Positions 14,938 through 21,843 of a stretch of 23,803 nt of DNA are shown here, piece by piece. The stretch comes from Lawsonibacter hominis. GTDB taxonomy: Bacteria > Bacillota > Clostridia > Oscillospirales > Oscillospiraceae. Under the pieces are notes generated by a model that worked only from the letters and a program-made list of their open reading frames with translations, was not told where the DNA came from and searched no databases. Position 1 is the first letter of the stretch. Every line of letters starts with the position of its first letter. The stretch is from NCBI RefSeq assembly GCF_014287895.1, contig NZ_JACOPP010000033.1, positions 1-23,803 on the forward strand, in the 5' to 3' direction. The position numbers and the translations under genes were made by a program.

Positions 14938-15540
14938 GCCAAGCTGAACAGTTCAATCTGTGCAGGATAGATTGAGGTTAGAACTTGAGCGTCCGGGTAT
15001 CGCGGAGTGGGCAACCATATCGAACGCGGATCAAGCAGTTGATCAAATCGCCGGTCCGGAAGATATCGAGGCGTTGCCTGAGTCTCGTGCCATCATTACA
15101 AGATCCCTGTTTTCCAAGAACGGGTGGGCGAGCGTGGACGAAACTCTGCGTGGGGCGAGGCTAAATTATTAAGGCATTACCGCATGCTTCAACGCGTGCG
15201 GATCGGCGCGAAAATTTGTGCCGCAAAAAGGCGCGAAACCGCAGGAATACTTTTTGTATTGCAAGGTTTTGCAACGCATTTGTGGGGCAAATTGGCCGCC
15301 AAGACGTGCGTGGGGAATTGTGCGGTGTTGCCTTAAGATGGAACATCGGAAGTAATCGGCCAAATCCCAAGCGTTTACGCCGGCGGCCGGTCATCAAACG
15401 ATGACGATTCCAAATATCAGTTTATACCGAAAAAAGCATTTGATCTGAGCACGGTCGCGTCTGTCACTATTTGTGATACCAGGTATGCCTTTATTACCAT
15501 GGACGAAATCAAACTTTGGGCACAACGCCGCGCAGTATAT
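14938..15540 (+). pseudogene. Decayed partial copy of the anti-sigma gene, split by a MITE-like insertion
   Basis: Translated segments here parallel the end of the intact upstream gene. ELERPGIAEWATISNADQA mirrors LETPGLSQWTTESNAEQV. SLFSKNGWASVDETLRGARLNY mirrors the LFRNNWTVSVNEALQGASVNY stretch; key shared residues are N-W/G-W, VNE/VDE and L-x-GA. After the insertion, DGTSEVIGQIP, YQFIPKKAFDLSTV and FITMDEI mirror DGTSDVIDEIP, YQFTPKQAFDLSAV and FPTMMEEI. The copy has an in-frame stop (TAG where the intact gene has TAT), a frameshift soon after, and the 168-base insertion at 15169-15336. No start or ribosome site is present. It is a dead, diverged tandem duplicate. Confidence 0.75.
15169..15336. 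mobile_element. MITE-like element, 168 bp, with TTAAGGCA terminal inverted repeats
   Basis: The left end reads TTAAGGCATTACCGCA and the right end, reverse-complemented, reads TTAAGGCAACACCGCA: 14 of 16 positions match. It sits exactly within the decayed anti-sigma copy: removing it with one TTAA restores the alignment AATTAT-TAA-GATGGAACATC against the intact gene. The TTAA or inner TA at both ends may be the duplicated target. There is no transposase inside, so it would move only with help in trans. A family with this end sequence may recur in related gut Clostridia, but I recall that only loosely. Confidence 0.7.
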
Positions 15541-15582
15541 TTGAAGTTGGTCCAAAGCATAGGGCGGCCTGCACACTGCCAA

Positions 15583-15615
15583 TACGGCGCTCCCCCCCAG
15601 GGGGGGAGCGCCGTA
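15583..15615. repeat. Perfect GC-rich palindrome, 16-base arms
   Basis: TACGGCGCTCCCCCCC (15583-15598) is followed after one A by its exact reverse complement (15600-15615). A second small palindrome GGCGCC-AG-GGCGCC follows at about 15629-15642. There is no T run, so this is not a normal terminator. It may be an intergenic palindromic repeat of the REP type. Extreme hairpins like this also cause sequencing and assembly errors. Confidence 0.6.
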
Positions 15616-15814
15616 CAAAATAATCCCCGGCGCCAGGGCGCCATGCCTCCCTGCTGCAGCCATTCAACAGATCATCGGACGGATAACCCGTTTGGGCATG
15701 CCGCCTTGTACTCATCCTCCGCCTTCTTGACGCGCTATCGAAAAACAAAAAACGTTCTATACGCATTTCTTCCGGCCTTTGGGGCGAGCGAAACATTCCT
15801 CCTTCGGTTTCATC
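15616..15814. other. Intergenic stretch without a supported gene
   Basis: Past the palindromes and before the thi promoter I see no ribosome binding site with a convincing frame, and no RNA I recognise. Confidence 0.5.
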
Positions 15815-15843
15815 TTTACTTTCGTTCATTCCTGTGTTATAGT
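15815..15843 (+). promoter_or_regulatory. Predicted promoter of the thi operon
   Basis: TTTACT (15815-15820) and TATAGT (15838-15843) are spaced by 17 bases. The predicted start near 15850 lies about 50 bases ahead of the TPP riboswitch, as expected for a riboswitch-led operon. Confidence 0.65.
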
Positions 15844-15900
15844 AATGGTTGCAGAATGAGCCGCACTGCGGTTTCTTCTGCGACAAGTCAATATGGTTGC

Positions 15901-15983
15901 CTGCAAGGGAGCTCTGAAGAAGGGCTGAGAGGGGAAACATCCCGACCTTACCTGATGTGGATAATGCCAACGTAGGGACGCAG
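15901..15983 (+). promoter_or_regulatory. TPP riboswitch (THI element)
   Basis: The conserved thi-box segments appear in order: AGGGAGCTC, GGGCTGAGAGGG, CATCCCGACC, TTACCTGATGTGGATAATG and CCAACGTAGGGA. CTGC (15901-15904) closes with GCAG (15980-15983). The RNA binds thiamine pyrophosphate and shuts down downstream genes. All following genes to thiX run in the same direction with short gaps or overlaps and belong to thiamine metabolism, so the switch should control the whole operon. Confidence 0.96.
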
Positions 15984-16034
15984 TGAGTAACATACGGCTT
16001 GGGCCCTTTGCGGCCCCAGCCGTCAAAGTCTATT

Positions 16035-16074
16035 ACTCGGAGCGCTCCTGGACGGGCGTTCCGAGTTTTTTCTT
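16035..16074 (+). terminator. Intrinsic terminator between the TPP riboswitch and thiD
   Basis: ACTCGGAGCGCTC (16035-16047) pairs with GGGCGTTCCGAGT (16054-16066), followed by TTTTTCTTT. It lies 20 bases before the thiD start and is the likely expression platform: TPP binding would favour termination. A separate strong hairpin (ACGGCT...AGCCGT, 15994-16022) lies between aptamer and terminator and has no T run. Confidence 0.85.
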
Positions 16075-16088
16075 TGGGAGGTATCGAA

Positions 16089-16889
16089 ATGAAAACAGTA
16101 TTGACCATCGCCGGCAGTGACTCCAGCGGTGGGGCAGGTATCCAGGCCGATCTGAAGACCATGACCTGTCTGGGGGTGTACGGCATGAGCGCCGTCACCG
16201 CGCTTACGGCTCAAAACACGACCGGGGTCTACGGCGTGCTGGAAGCCGCTCCCGCATTCGTAGGGCAGCAGCTGGACTGCGTCTTTCGGGACATTCGCCC
16301 CGATGCGGTAAAGATCGGCATGGTATCCAACGCGGACATCATCCGCACCATTGGGGCTAAGCTGCGGGAGTACCAGGCCGCGCACATCGTAGTCGATCCG
16401 GTGATGGCGGCCACCAGCGGCAGCAGCCTGATGCGGGAGAGCGCGCTTTCCGCCCTGATGGAAGAGCTCTTCCCCCTGGCAGAAGTCATCACCCCCAACC
16501 TTCCGGAGGCGGAACGGCTATGCGGTTTCCCCATCGGGGATGAGGCGGATATGCTCCGGGCCGCCGAGGCCGTCGGAACGGTTCTCCCCGGCGCCGTGCT
16601 GGTAAAAGGCGGTCACCGGACGGCCGATGCGGACGATCTGCTCTGGCACGGCGGCACGGCCCGCTGGTTCCGGGCGTGCCGGGTAGACAACCCCAACAAT
16701 CACGGTTCGGGCTGCACGCTGTCCTCCGCCATCGCCTCTTTCCTGGCCCTGGGCCACGCCCTGCCCGAGGCGGTCGGAATGGCCAAGGCCTACATCACCG
16801 CCGCCCTGGAGGCCGGGCTGGACCTGGGCGGCGGCAGCGGTCCGCTGAAACACAATTATGCCATTTTGGAAGGGGGCGCCGTGCAATGA
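16089..16889 (+). CDS. thiD: Hydroxymethylpyrimidine / HMP-phosphate kinase ThiD
   Basis: ThiD phosphorylates HMP to HMP-P and then to HMP-PP, the pyrimidine half of thiamine. The 266-residue product has the family start VLTIAGSDSSGGAGIQADLK, DAVKIGMVSN, VVDPVMAATSGSSLM, ITPNLPEAE, VLVKGGH and the ribokinase-fold anion hole HGSGCTLSSAIA with C209. The ATG at 16089 follows GGGAGG (16076-16081), and an in-frame frame extending upstream overlaps the terminator hairpin, so it is not used. The stop overlaps the next gene as ATGA. As the first gene after the TPP riboswitch it is repressed when TPP is plentiful. Confidence 0.95.
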   Translation: MKTVLTIAGSDSSGGAGIQADLKTMTCLGVYGMSAVTALTAQNTTGVYGVLEAAPAFVGQQLDCVFRDIRPDAVKIGMVSNADIIRTIGAKLREYQAAHIVVDPVMAATSGSSLMRESALSALMEELFPLAEVITPNLPEAERLCGFPIGDEADMLRAAEAVGTVLPGAVLVKGGHRTADADDLLWHGGTARWFRACRVDNPNNHGSGCTLSSAIASFLALGHALPEAVGMAKAYITAALEAGLDLGGGSGPLKHNYAILEGGAVQ

Positions 16890-17182
16890 ATGCGAGCGTC
16901 GCCATCCAGGTCCTTCCCAAGGTCCTGGAGCAGGAGGAGACCCGCCGCATCGTGGACGAGGTCATTTCCTACCTGGCCTCCACCGGCCTGCACTATGCGG
17001 TAGGCCCTTTTGAGACCACGCTGGAGGGTGAGCTGGACCAGCTTCTGGATCTTGTAAAGGAATGCTGCCGCATCTGTGTGCGGGCAGGCTCCCCCAGCGT
17101 GATGAGCTACGTAAAGATCAGCTACAAGCCCGACGGCGTCTGGACCATTGCGGATAAGACGGGCCGCTATCAAACCCTGTAA
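16886..17182 (+). CDS. Small thiamine-binding protein (MTH1187/YkoF-like)
   Basis: The 98-residue product begins MNASVAIQVLP and carries PFETTLEGELDQLL and VMSYVKISYKPDG, features of the short MTH1187/YkoF-type ferredoxin-like proteins. Relatives bind thiamine or its pyrimidine part and are often encoded beside thiamine uptake genes. It has no signal peptide, so it acts in the cytoplasm. The ATG overlaps the thiD stop, and thiW follows after 17 bases. It may hand over or sense HMP or thiamine during uptake. The biochemical role in this family is not well settled. Confidence 0.75.
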   Translation: MNASVAIQVLPKVLEQEETRRIVDEVISYLASTGLHYAVGPFETTLEGELDQLLDLVKECCRICVRAGSPSVMSYVKISYKPDGVWTIADKTGRYQTL

Positions 17183-17199
17183 GGGAGGAGGAAATTCCG

Positions 17200-17739
17200 A
17201 TGCAACCGATTCATTCTGCGTCCGCCATGACCCGGGCCGGCGGCGTCTCAGTACGAAAAATGGCGCTTACCACCATGCTGGCCGTGCTGAGCTTCGTGCT
17301 CTCCACCTTCGTCTATTTTCCCGCTATGGCGCCCTTCCAGCATTTCTGCAACCTTCTGGGGGCCGTGTTCCTGGGCCCCTGGTACGGGCTGGCCGCCGCC
17401 GCCCTGACCGGGCTGCTGCGGATGGTGCTCACGGGGCGGACCATCCAGGCTCTGGTGGGCGCCGTGTTCGGTGCGTTTCTCTCCGCCCTGCTGTATCAGA
17501 AAACGCGCAAGCTCTGGCTGGCGTATGCCGGCGAGGTATTCGGCACCGGCATCCTCAGCGCCATAGCCGTTTACCCACTGATGCGGCTATTCTACGGTCT
17601 CCCCCCTCACTCTCCCTTCTACTACATCCCCTTCTATGTTCCCTCCGCTGCCGTGGGCGGCGGGATGGGCTGCGCCGTCCTTCTCCTTCTCAGGCACTCC
17701 GGCGCTCTGAACCGGATGCTGAATCAACTCAACCGTTAA
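17200..17739 (+). CDS. thiW: ThiW, substrate-binding (S) component of an ECF transporter for the thiazole precursor
   Basis: This 179-residue integral membrane protein has about five to six hydrophobic segments, starting near residue 20 (MALTTMLAVLSFVLSTFVYFP in outline) and including FLGPWYGLAAAALTGLLRM. Family landmarks are FQHFCNLLGAVFLGPW and the late FYVPSAAVGGG. ThiW captures hydroxyethylthiazole and needs a shared ECF energizing module, which is not in this window. GGGAGGAGG (17183-17191) precedes the ATG by eight bases. thiM, the kinase that traps the imported thiazole, follows at once, which supports the substrate assignment. Confidence 0.9.
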   Translation: MQPIHSASAMTRAGGVSVRKMALTTMLAVLSFVLSTFVYFPAMAPFQHFCNLLGAVFLGPWYGLAAAALTGLLRMVLTGRTIQALVGAVFGAFLSALLYQKTRKLWLAYAGEVFGTGILSAIAVYPLMRLFYGLPPHSPFYYIPFYVPSAAVGGGMGCAVLLLLRHSGALNRMLNQLNR

Positions 17740-17752
17740 GGGGGAGGGACCT

Positions 17753-18589
17753 ATGCAGCCAGCCGAATTTGCCGCCCGGCTCCGGGCGGTGCGGAGCGCC
17801 GCGCCCCTGGTACAGTGCATTACCAACTTTGTCACCGTCAACGACTGCGCCAACATGATCCTGGCCGCCGGCGGATCTCCCACCATGGCCCACGACCTCC
17901 GCGAGGTGGAAGAATCGGTCGCGGGGGCCCAGGCTCTGGTGCTCAACCTGGGAGCCGTCGGGGAGCTGGAGGCCATGCTCCTGGCCGGGAAAACGGCCAA
18001 CGCCCTTGGAATCCCCGTGGTACTGGACCCGGTGGCCGCCGGAGCCACCACGCTGCGGCGGCAGGCCTGCCGCCGCCTGCTGGCGGAGCTTGGCTTTGCC
18101 GTCATCCGCGGCAATGCTTCCGAGATCCGCTCCCTGGCCCTGGGGCAGCGGGGCGGCAGCGGGGTGGACGTATCCGCCGGGGACGCCGTTACCCAACAAA
18201 CGCTGCCCCAAGCGGCAGAGCTGACCGAACGCCTGGCCCGGCGCACCGGGGCGGTGATCGCCCTCTCCGGCGCTACCGACATCGTCTCCGACGGGCACAG
18301 GACCCTGCTGCTCCATAACGGCGTACCCACCATGGCCCGCATCACCGGCAGCGGGTGCATGCTCGCCGCCCTGACCGGCGCTTTCTGCGGAGCATCGCCG
18401 GAACATCCCTTTGCGGCCGCAGCCGCAGCCGCGGCCGCCCTCGGGGTGGCGGGGGAGCTGGCCGAGGCGCACCGCCTGCGCAGCGGCGCCGGCAACGCCA
18501 GCTTCCGCACGCATTTGATCGACGGGGTGTTCCGCCTCACCGAAACCCAATTGAGAGAAGGAGTCCGCTATGAAGTTTACCAAGGATGA
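17753..18589 (+). CDS. thiM: Hydroxyethylthiazole kinase ThiM
   Basis: ThiM phosphorylates 4-methyl-5-hydroxyethylthiazole to the phosphate used by ThiE. The 278-residue product shows VQCITNFVTVNDCANMILAAG (in outline), GGSPTMAHD, VLDPVAAGAT, VIRGNASEI and the kinase signature ITGSGCMLAALTGAF. These are all in the usual order, and the length is normal. A ribosome site GGGGGAGGG sits at 17740-17748. The last 20 bases overlap thiE, so the two are translationally linked. Two short Ala-rich runs near residue 222 are of normal type for high-GC genes. Confidence 0.95.
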   Translation: MQPAEFAARLRAVRSAAPLVQCITNFVTVNDCANMILAAGGSPTMAHDLREVEESVAGAQALVLNLGAVGELEAMLLAGKTANALGIPVVLDPVAAGATTLRRQACRRLLAELGFAVIRGNASEIRSLALGQRGGSGVDVSAGDAVTQQTLPQAAELTERLARRTGAVIALSGATDIVSDGHRTLLLHNGVPTMARITGSGCMLAALTGAFCGASPEHPFAAAAAAAAALGVAGELAEAHRLRSGAGNASFRTHLIDGVFRLTETQLREGVRYEVYQG

Positions 18590-19229
18590 GATCCGCGCCT
18601 CCCTGCTGCTGTACGCGGTCACCGACCGCACCTGGCTGAACGGACGCCCCCTTACCGAGGATGTGAAGCGTGTGCTTGCCAACGGCGCCACCTTCCTCCA
18701 GATCCGGGAGAAGGCCCTGGAGCGGGATGCTTTTCTGGCGGAAGCCAAGCGCCTGCAGGCTCAGGCCGCCCGGTACCACGTCCCCTTCGTGGTCAACGAC
18801 TCCATTGAAGTGGCGCTGGAATGCGGCGCCGACGGAGTTCACATGGGGCAGTCCGATCTGGCGGGCAAGCCGGTGCGCTCCCTCATCGGCCCGGACAAGA
18901 TCCTGGGCATTTCCGCCAACACGGTAGACGCCGCCGTAGCCGCCGAGCAGGCCGGGGCGGATTACATCGGCGCGGGAGCGGTGTTCTCCACTACCACCAA
19001 AGCGGACGCCGGGAGCCTGACGCTTGCCCGGCTGCGCGCGATCTGCGACGCCGTAACCATCCCGGTGGTAGCCATCGGCGGGATCAACGCCGACAATCTC
19101 CCGGCCCTGAAGGGCAGCGGCGTGGACGGCGTGGCGGTGGTGTCCGCACTCTTCGCCCAGCGCGACGTGGGGGCTGCGGCCGCCCGCCTGCGGACGCTGG
19201 CCGAGGAACTGGTGGGACGCCATGGATAA
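18570..19229 (+). CDS. thiE: Thiamine-phosphate synthase ThiE
   Basis: ThiE joins HMP-PP and thiazole phosphate to give thiamine monophosphate. The 219-residue TIM barrel has LQIREKALERDAF, VNDSIEVALECGADGVHMGQ-type diphosphate and metal residues (VND and HMGQSDL), a GAGAVFSTTTKADAGS loop and VAIGGINADN. AGAAGGAG (18556-18563) lies ahead of the ATG, within thiM. The stop overlaps the HAD gene by eight bases. With ThiD and ThiM it completes salvage from both precursors. Confidence 0.95.
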   Translation: MKFTKDEIRASLLLYAVTDRTWLNGRPLTEDVKRVLANGATFLQIREKALERDAFLAEAKRLQAQAARYHVPFVVNDSIEVALECGADGVHMGQSDLAGKPVRSLIGPDKILGISANTVDAAVAAEQAGADYIGAGAVFSTTTKADAGSLTLARLRAICDAVTIPVVAIGGINADNLPALKGSGVDGVAVVSALFAQRDVGAAAARLRTLAEELVGRHG

Positions 19230-19860
19230 GCGCTTTTGTATTTTTGACATGGACGGCACCCTGGTGGACTCCATGCGCTATTGGAAACGTCTGGGCCGGG
19301 ACTATCTGTGGGCCCGCGGCATCCGCCCGAAGGAGGCGCTGCTGCGGGCGATGGAGTCCATGACCATGCTGGAGGGGGCCGCCTGCTTTATGGACGCCTT
19401 CGGCATTCCCGGCCCGCCCCAGCGCATCGTGGACGAGATGGAGGCCATCATGGACGTCCGCTACCGGAAGGATGTGGACCTGAAGCCCGGAGCAAAAGAA
19501 TATCTGGAGCGGCTGAGGGGCCGCGGGTGCCGCCTGTGCGTGGCCACGGCCACCGCCGAGCCGCTGTCCCGCGCCTGCCTCTCCCGGCTGGGGGTGGACG
19601 GACTGTTTGACTTTATTCTGAGCTGCGAAACGCTGGGCGTGAGCAAGGAGCATCCGGACGTGTACCTGTCGGCGGCCCGCCGGCTGGGCGCGCAGCCGGC
19701 GGAGACCGCCGTCTTTGAAGACGCCCTCTACGCCGCCCGAACCGCCCGGGACGCGGGCTTTTACACCGTGGCTGTTTCAGAGCCCGCTTACGCCTCAGAC
19801 TGGCCTGCGCTCTCCGCCCTGGCCGACGAGACTCTTTTGGATTGGAGGAGCGCCGTATGA
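19222..19860 (+). CDS. HAD-superfamily phosphatase within the thi operon
   Basis: The 212-residue product has the HAD nucleophile motif FDMDGTLVDS (D9 and D11), a helical cap domain, a motif II region CVATATAE, a lysine in VSKEHPDVY, and acidic motif IV FEDALYAARTARDAGF. The fold is of the beta-phosphoglucomutase/phosphatase type. It overlaps thiE by eight bases and tenA by four, so it is embedded in the operon. Because thiL and thiN are not seen here, a role in dephosphorylating thiamine monophosphate or a precursor phosphate is plausible; the true substrate cannot be read from sequence. Confidence 0.85.
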   Translation: MDKRFCIFDMDGTLVDSMRYWKRLGRDYLWARGIRPKEALLRAMESMTMLEGAACFMDAFGIPGPPQRIVDEMEAIMDVRYRKDVDLKPGAKEYLERLRGRGCRLCVATATAEPLSRACLSRLGVDGLFDFILSCETLGVSKEHPDVYLSAARRLGAQPAETAVFEDALYAARTARDAGFYTVAVSEPAYASDWPALSALADETLLDWRSAV

Positions 19861-20516
19861 CGGTAACACAGCGTCTGTACCAGGCCGCCCGCCCCGTGTG
19901 GGAGGCCTGCCATGCCCATCCCTTTGTCCGGGGCATCGGCGACGGCACCCTGCCGCTGGAGCAGTTCCGGTGGTTTCTGCTGCAGGACTACCGGTACCTT
20001 TTCGATTACGCACGGGTCTTTGCCTACGGAGTGATCAAGGCCCGGGACCCGGAGCTGATGCGCATCTTCTCCGTCAATTTGGACGCCATCCTGGGCGGCG
20101 AAATGCGGCTGCACCGGGCCTACATGGCCCGCCTCGGCATCCCGGAGGCACAGGTCTTCGCCGTGCAGCCCGCCCTGGCCAACCTGTCCTACACCCACTA
20201 CATGCTGGCCGTGGCCGCCGCCGGAGGCCCGGCGGAGATCGTGGCCTCCCTTCTGGCCTGTTCCTGGAGCTATGCCGAGATCGGCCAGCGGCTGGCCGAT
20301 CTGCCGGGAGCGGCGGAGCACCCCTTTTATGGCGAGTGGGTCCAGGGCTATGCCGGAGCGGATTACCAGAAAACCAACGCCGCTCTGGTGGCGTTGATGG
20401 ATACGCTGGCCCAGGACTGCAGTGAGGCGGACTATCAGCGTCTGGAGGAGATCTTTGTCTCGTGCAGCCGGTATGAGCTCGGCTTCTGGGACATGGCCTG
20501 GAAACGGGAGCCGTAG
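19857..20516 (+). CDS. tenA: TenA-family thiaminase II / aminopyrimidine hydrolase
   Basis: TenA hydrolyses aminomethyl-pyrimidine from degraded thiamine back to HMP. The 219-residue all-helical product keeps the active-site residues of the Cys-type family: D44 in FLLQDYRYLFDY, Y48 and Y51, C135 in LLACSWSY with Y139, and E207 in SRYELGFWDMAW. The ATG at 19857 overlaps the HAD stop, with GGAGGAG (19844-19850) just upstream. An in-frame ATG at 19842 lies ahead of that site and is unlikely. HMP made here would enter ThiD. The stop lies two bases before the ABC ATPase start. Confidence 0.93.
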   Translation: MTVTQRLYQAARPVWEACHAHPFVRGIGDGTLPLEQFRWFLLQDYRYLFDYARVFAYGVIKARDPELMRIFSVNLDAILGGEMRLHRAYMARLGIPEAQVFAVQPALANLSYTHYMLAVAAAGGPAEIVASLLACSWSYAEIGQRLADLPGAAEHPFYGEWVQGYAGADYQKTNAALVALMDTLAQDCSEADYQRLEEIFVSCSRYELGFWDMAWKREP

Positions 20517-20518
20517 CC

Positions 20519-21273
20519 ATGCTGGAACTTGATTCCGTCTCCTATCAGTACCCTTCCGAGGACTTCGACATCATCGACCGCCTCTCCTTTCGGATCGCGC
20601 CGGGCTCCTTTCATTGCATCCTCGGGGTCAGCGGCTGCGGCAAAAGCACCATCTTCCGCCTGACCAACGGCCTGCTCCAGCCCAAGTCCGGCGCCATTCG
20701 GGTGGACAGCGCGCCCATCGGCGGCCGGAAGCGGTACTGCGGCTACATGCCTCAAAAGGATCTGCTGCTGCCCTGGCGCACCGTGGGGGAAAACGCAGCC
20801 CTTCCCCTGGAGCTGGCGGGCGGCCTGTCCCGGGCCCAGCGGCGCGCTCAGGCAGAGGAAGCCCTGTGCGGCGTCGGCCTGTCCGGCTGTGCCGGCAAAA
20901 TGCCCCACGAGCTCTCCGGCGGCATGCGGCAGCGGGCGGCCTTCGCCCGTGCCATGCTCACCGGCAGCGCCTGCTTTTGCTGGACGAGCCCTTTTCCGCC
21001 CCGGATTTCCTTACCCGCATCTCCATGCAGGAGTGGCTGCTGGATCAGTGGCAACGGTATGGGAAGACCATCCTATTCATCACCCACGACGTGGAGGAAG
21101 CTTTATTTCTCTCCTCCAGCGTGCTGGTGGTGGAGCGCACCCCCATCCAAACGCTGGCGGAGCTTCCGGTCCCCGCGCCCTTCCCCCGGGAGCGCTCCTG
21201 CCTGAAGGCTCCAGAGCTGGCGGACCTGAAAGAGCGGCTCGTGGCGCTTTTGCGAAAGCAGGTGAAGGTATGA
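20519..21273 (+). pseudogene. thiZ: Frameshifted ABC transporter ATPase ThiZ (HMP precursor uptake)
   Basis: The first part reads as an ABC ATPase with Walker A GVSGCGKST (near residue 40), a Q-loop MPQKDLLLPWRTV and signature LSGGMRQRAAFARAML. At about 20970 the frame breaks: the Walker B LLLLDEPFSA and H-loop ITHDVEEA continue one frame away to a TGA at 21271-21273. One missing base (a C in GCGCC-TG) restores an ordinary 251-residue protein, so this is a one-base deletion or a sequencing error. As read, the product lacks Walker B. No slippery sequence suggests programmed frameshifting. It follows tenA by two bases and overlaps thiX as ATGA. Confidence 0.85.
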
Positions 21274-21740
21274 AAGGTCCCTGTAAGGCCGACCTGCCCG
21301 CCCTTCTCTTTCTCTTTGCACTGCTGCTCCTGTGGCAGGCCGCAGCTGCGGGGATGGACGCGGCCTATACCCTGCCGTCGCCCCTCCAGATCATCCAAAA
21401 GCTGTGGGAGCTGCGCGTGCTCCTCTTTACCGTCCACCTGCCCGCCACCATGACGGTAACCGCACTCGGCCTGGCGTTCTCCCTGGCGCTCGGTCTGGCC
21501 CTGGCGGTGGCCATGGATGCCAGCGGTCTGGTACGGCGGGTGCTCTATCCCCTGGTCGTGGTTTCCCAAACCATCCCCACCACCGCCATCGCGCCCCTGT
21601 TTGTATTATGGTTCGGCTATGGGATCTGGAGCAAAGTCCTGGTGACGGTGCTCATCACCTTTTTCCCCATCACCATCACGGTGTATGTCAGCCAGGCACC
21701 ATCGCTGGACGACCTCTACGTCGATCTGGCGGCGGGATGA
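21270..21740 (+). pseudogene. thiX: C-terminally truncated ABC permease ThiX
   Basis: The 156-residue frame starts MKGPCKADLPALLFLFALLLLWQ, in outline one N-terminal membrane segment, then TLPSPLQIIQKLW and TVTALGLAFSLALGLALAVAMD. The last clear family segment is VSQTIPTTAIAPLFVLWFGYG with FFPITITV. Permeases of this ThiX/TauC type are about 250 residues. Here translation stops just as the EAA cytoplasmic loop that contacts the ATPase should begin (LYVDLAAG-stop), and no other frame continues the family. A substrate-binding ThiY gene is absent. Together with the broken thiZ, the ABC route appears non-functional. Confidence 0.8.
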
Positions 21741-21786
21741 GGCCCCCGCCGTCAGAAAGCGTCCCCGCCCCCATCTGCAGCACGGA

Positions 21787-21820
21787 AAACAGGAAGGCGG
21801 CCTGGGCCGCCTTCCTGTTT
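21787..21820. terminator. Bidirectional terminator between the thi operon and the MFS gene
   Basis: AAACAGGAAGGCGGC (21787-21801) and its exact complement (21806-21820) form a 15-base stem with loop CTGG. It lies between two converging genes: 47 bases after the thiX stop and 23 bases past the MFS stop. T runs on each side are short (CTGTTT, CTGTTTT). Confidence 0.8.
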
Positions 21821-21843
21821 GGTATCTTCCGGCGCGTCTGCTT

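Noticed and set aside
15169..15397. Minus-strand short frames within the MITE region
   Set aside because: They are translations of the mobile repeat; no ribosome site, and boundaries follow the inverted repeats.
15994..16022. Strong hairpin after the TPP aptamer considered as a terminator
   Set aside because: No T run follows; the true terminator-like hairpin is at 16035-16074.
20960..20990. Programmed -1 frameshifting in thiZ
   Set aside because: No X-XXY-YYZ slippery heptamer or downstream pseudoknot is visible at the break, and the neighbouring thiX is also broken, so decay or a read error is more likely.
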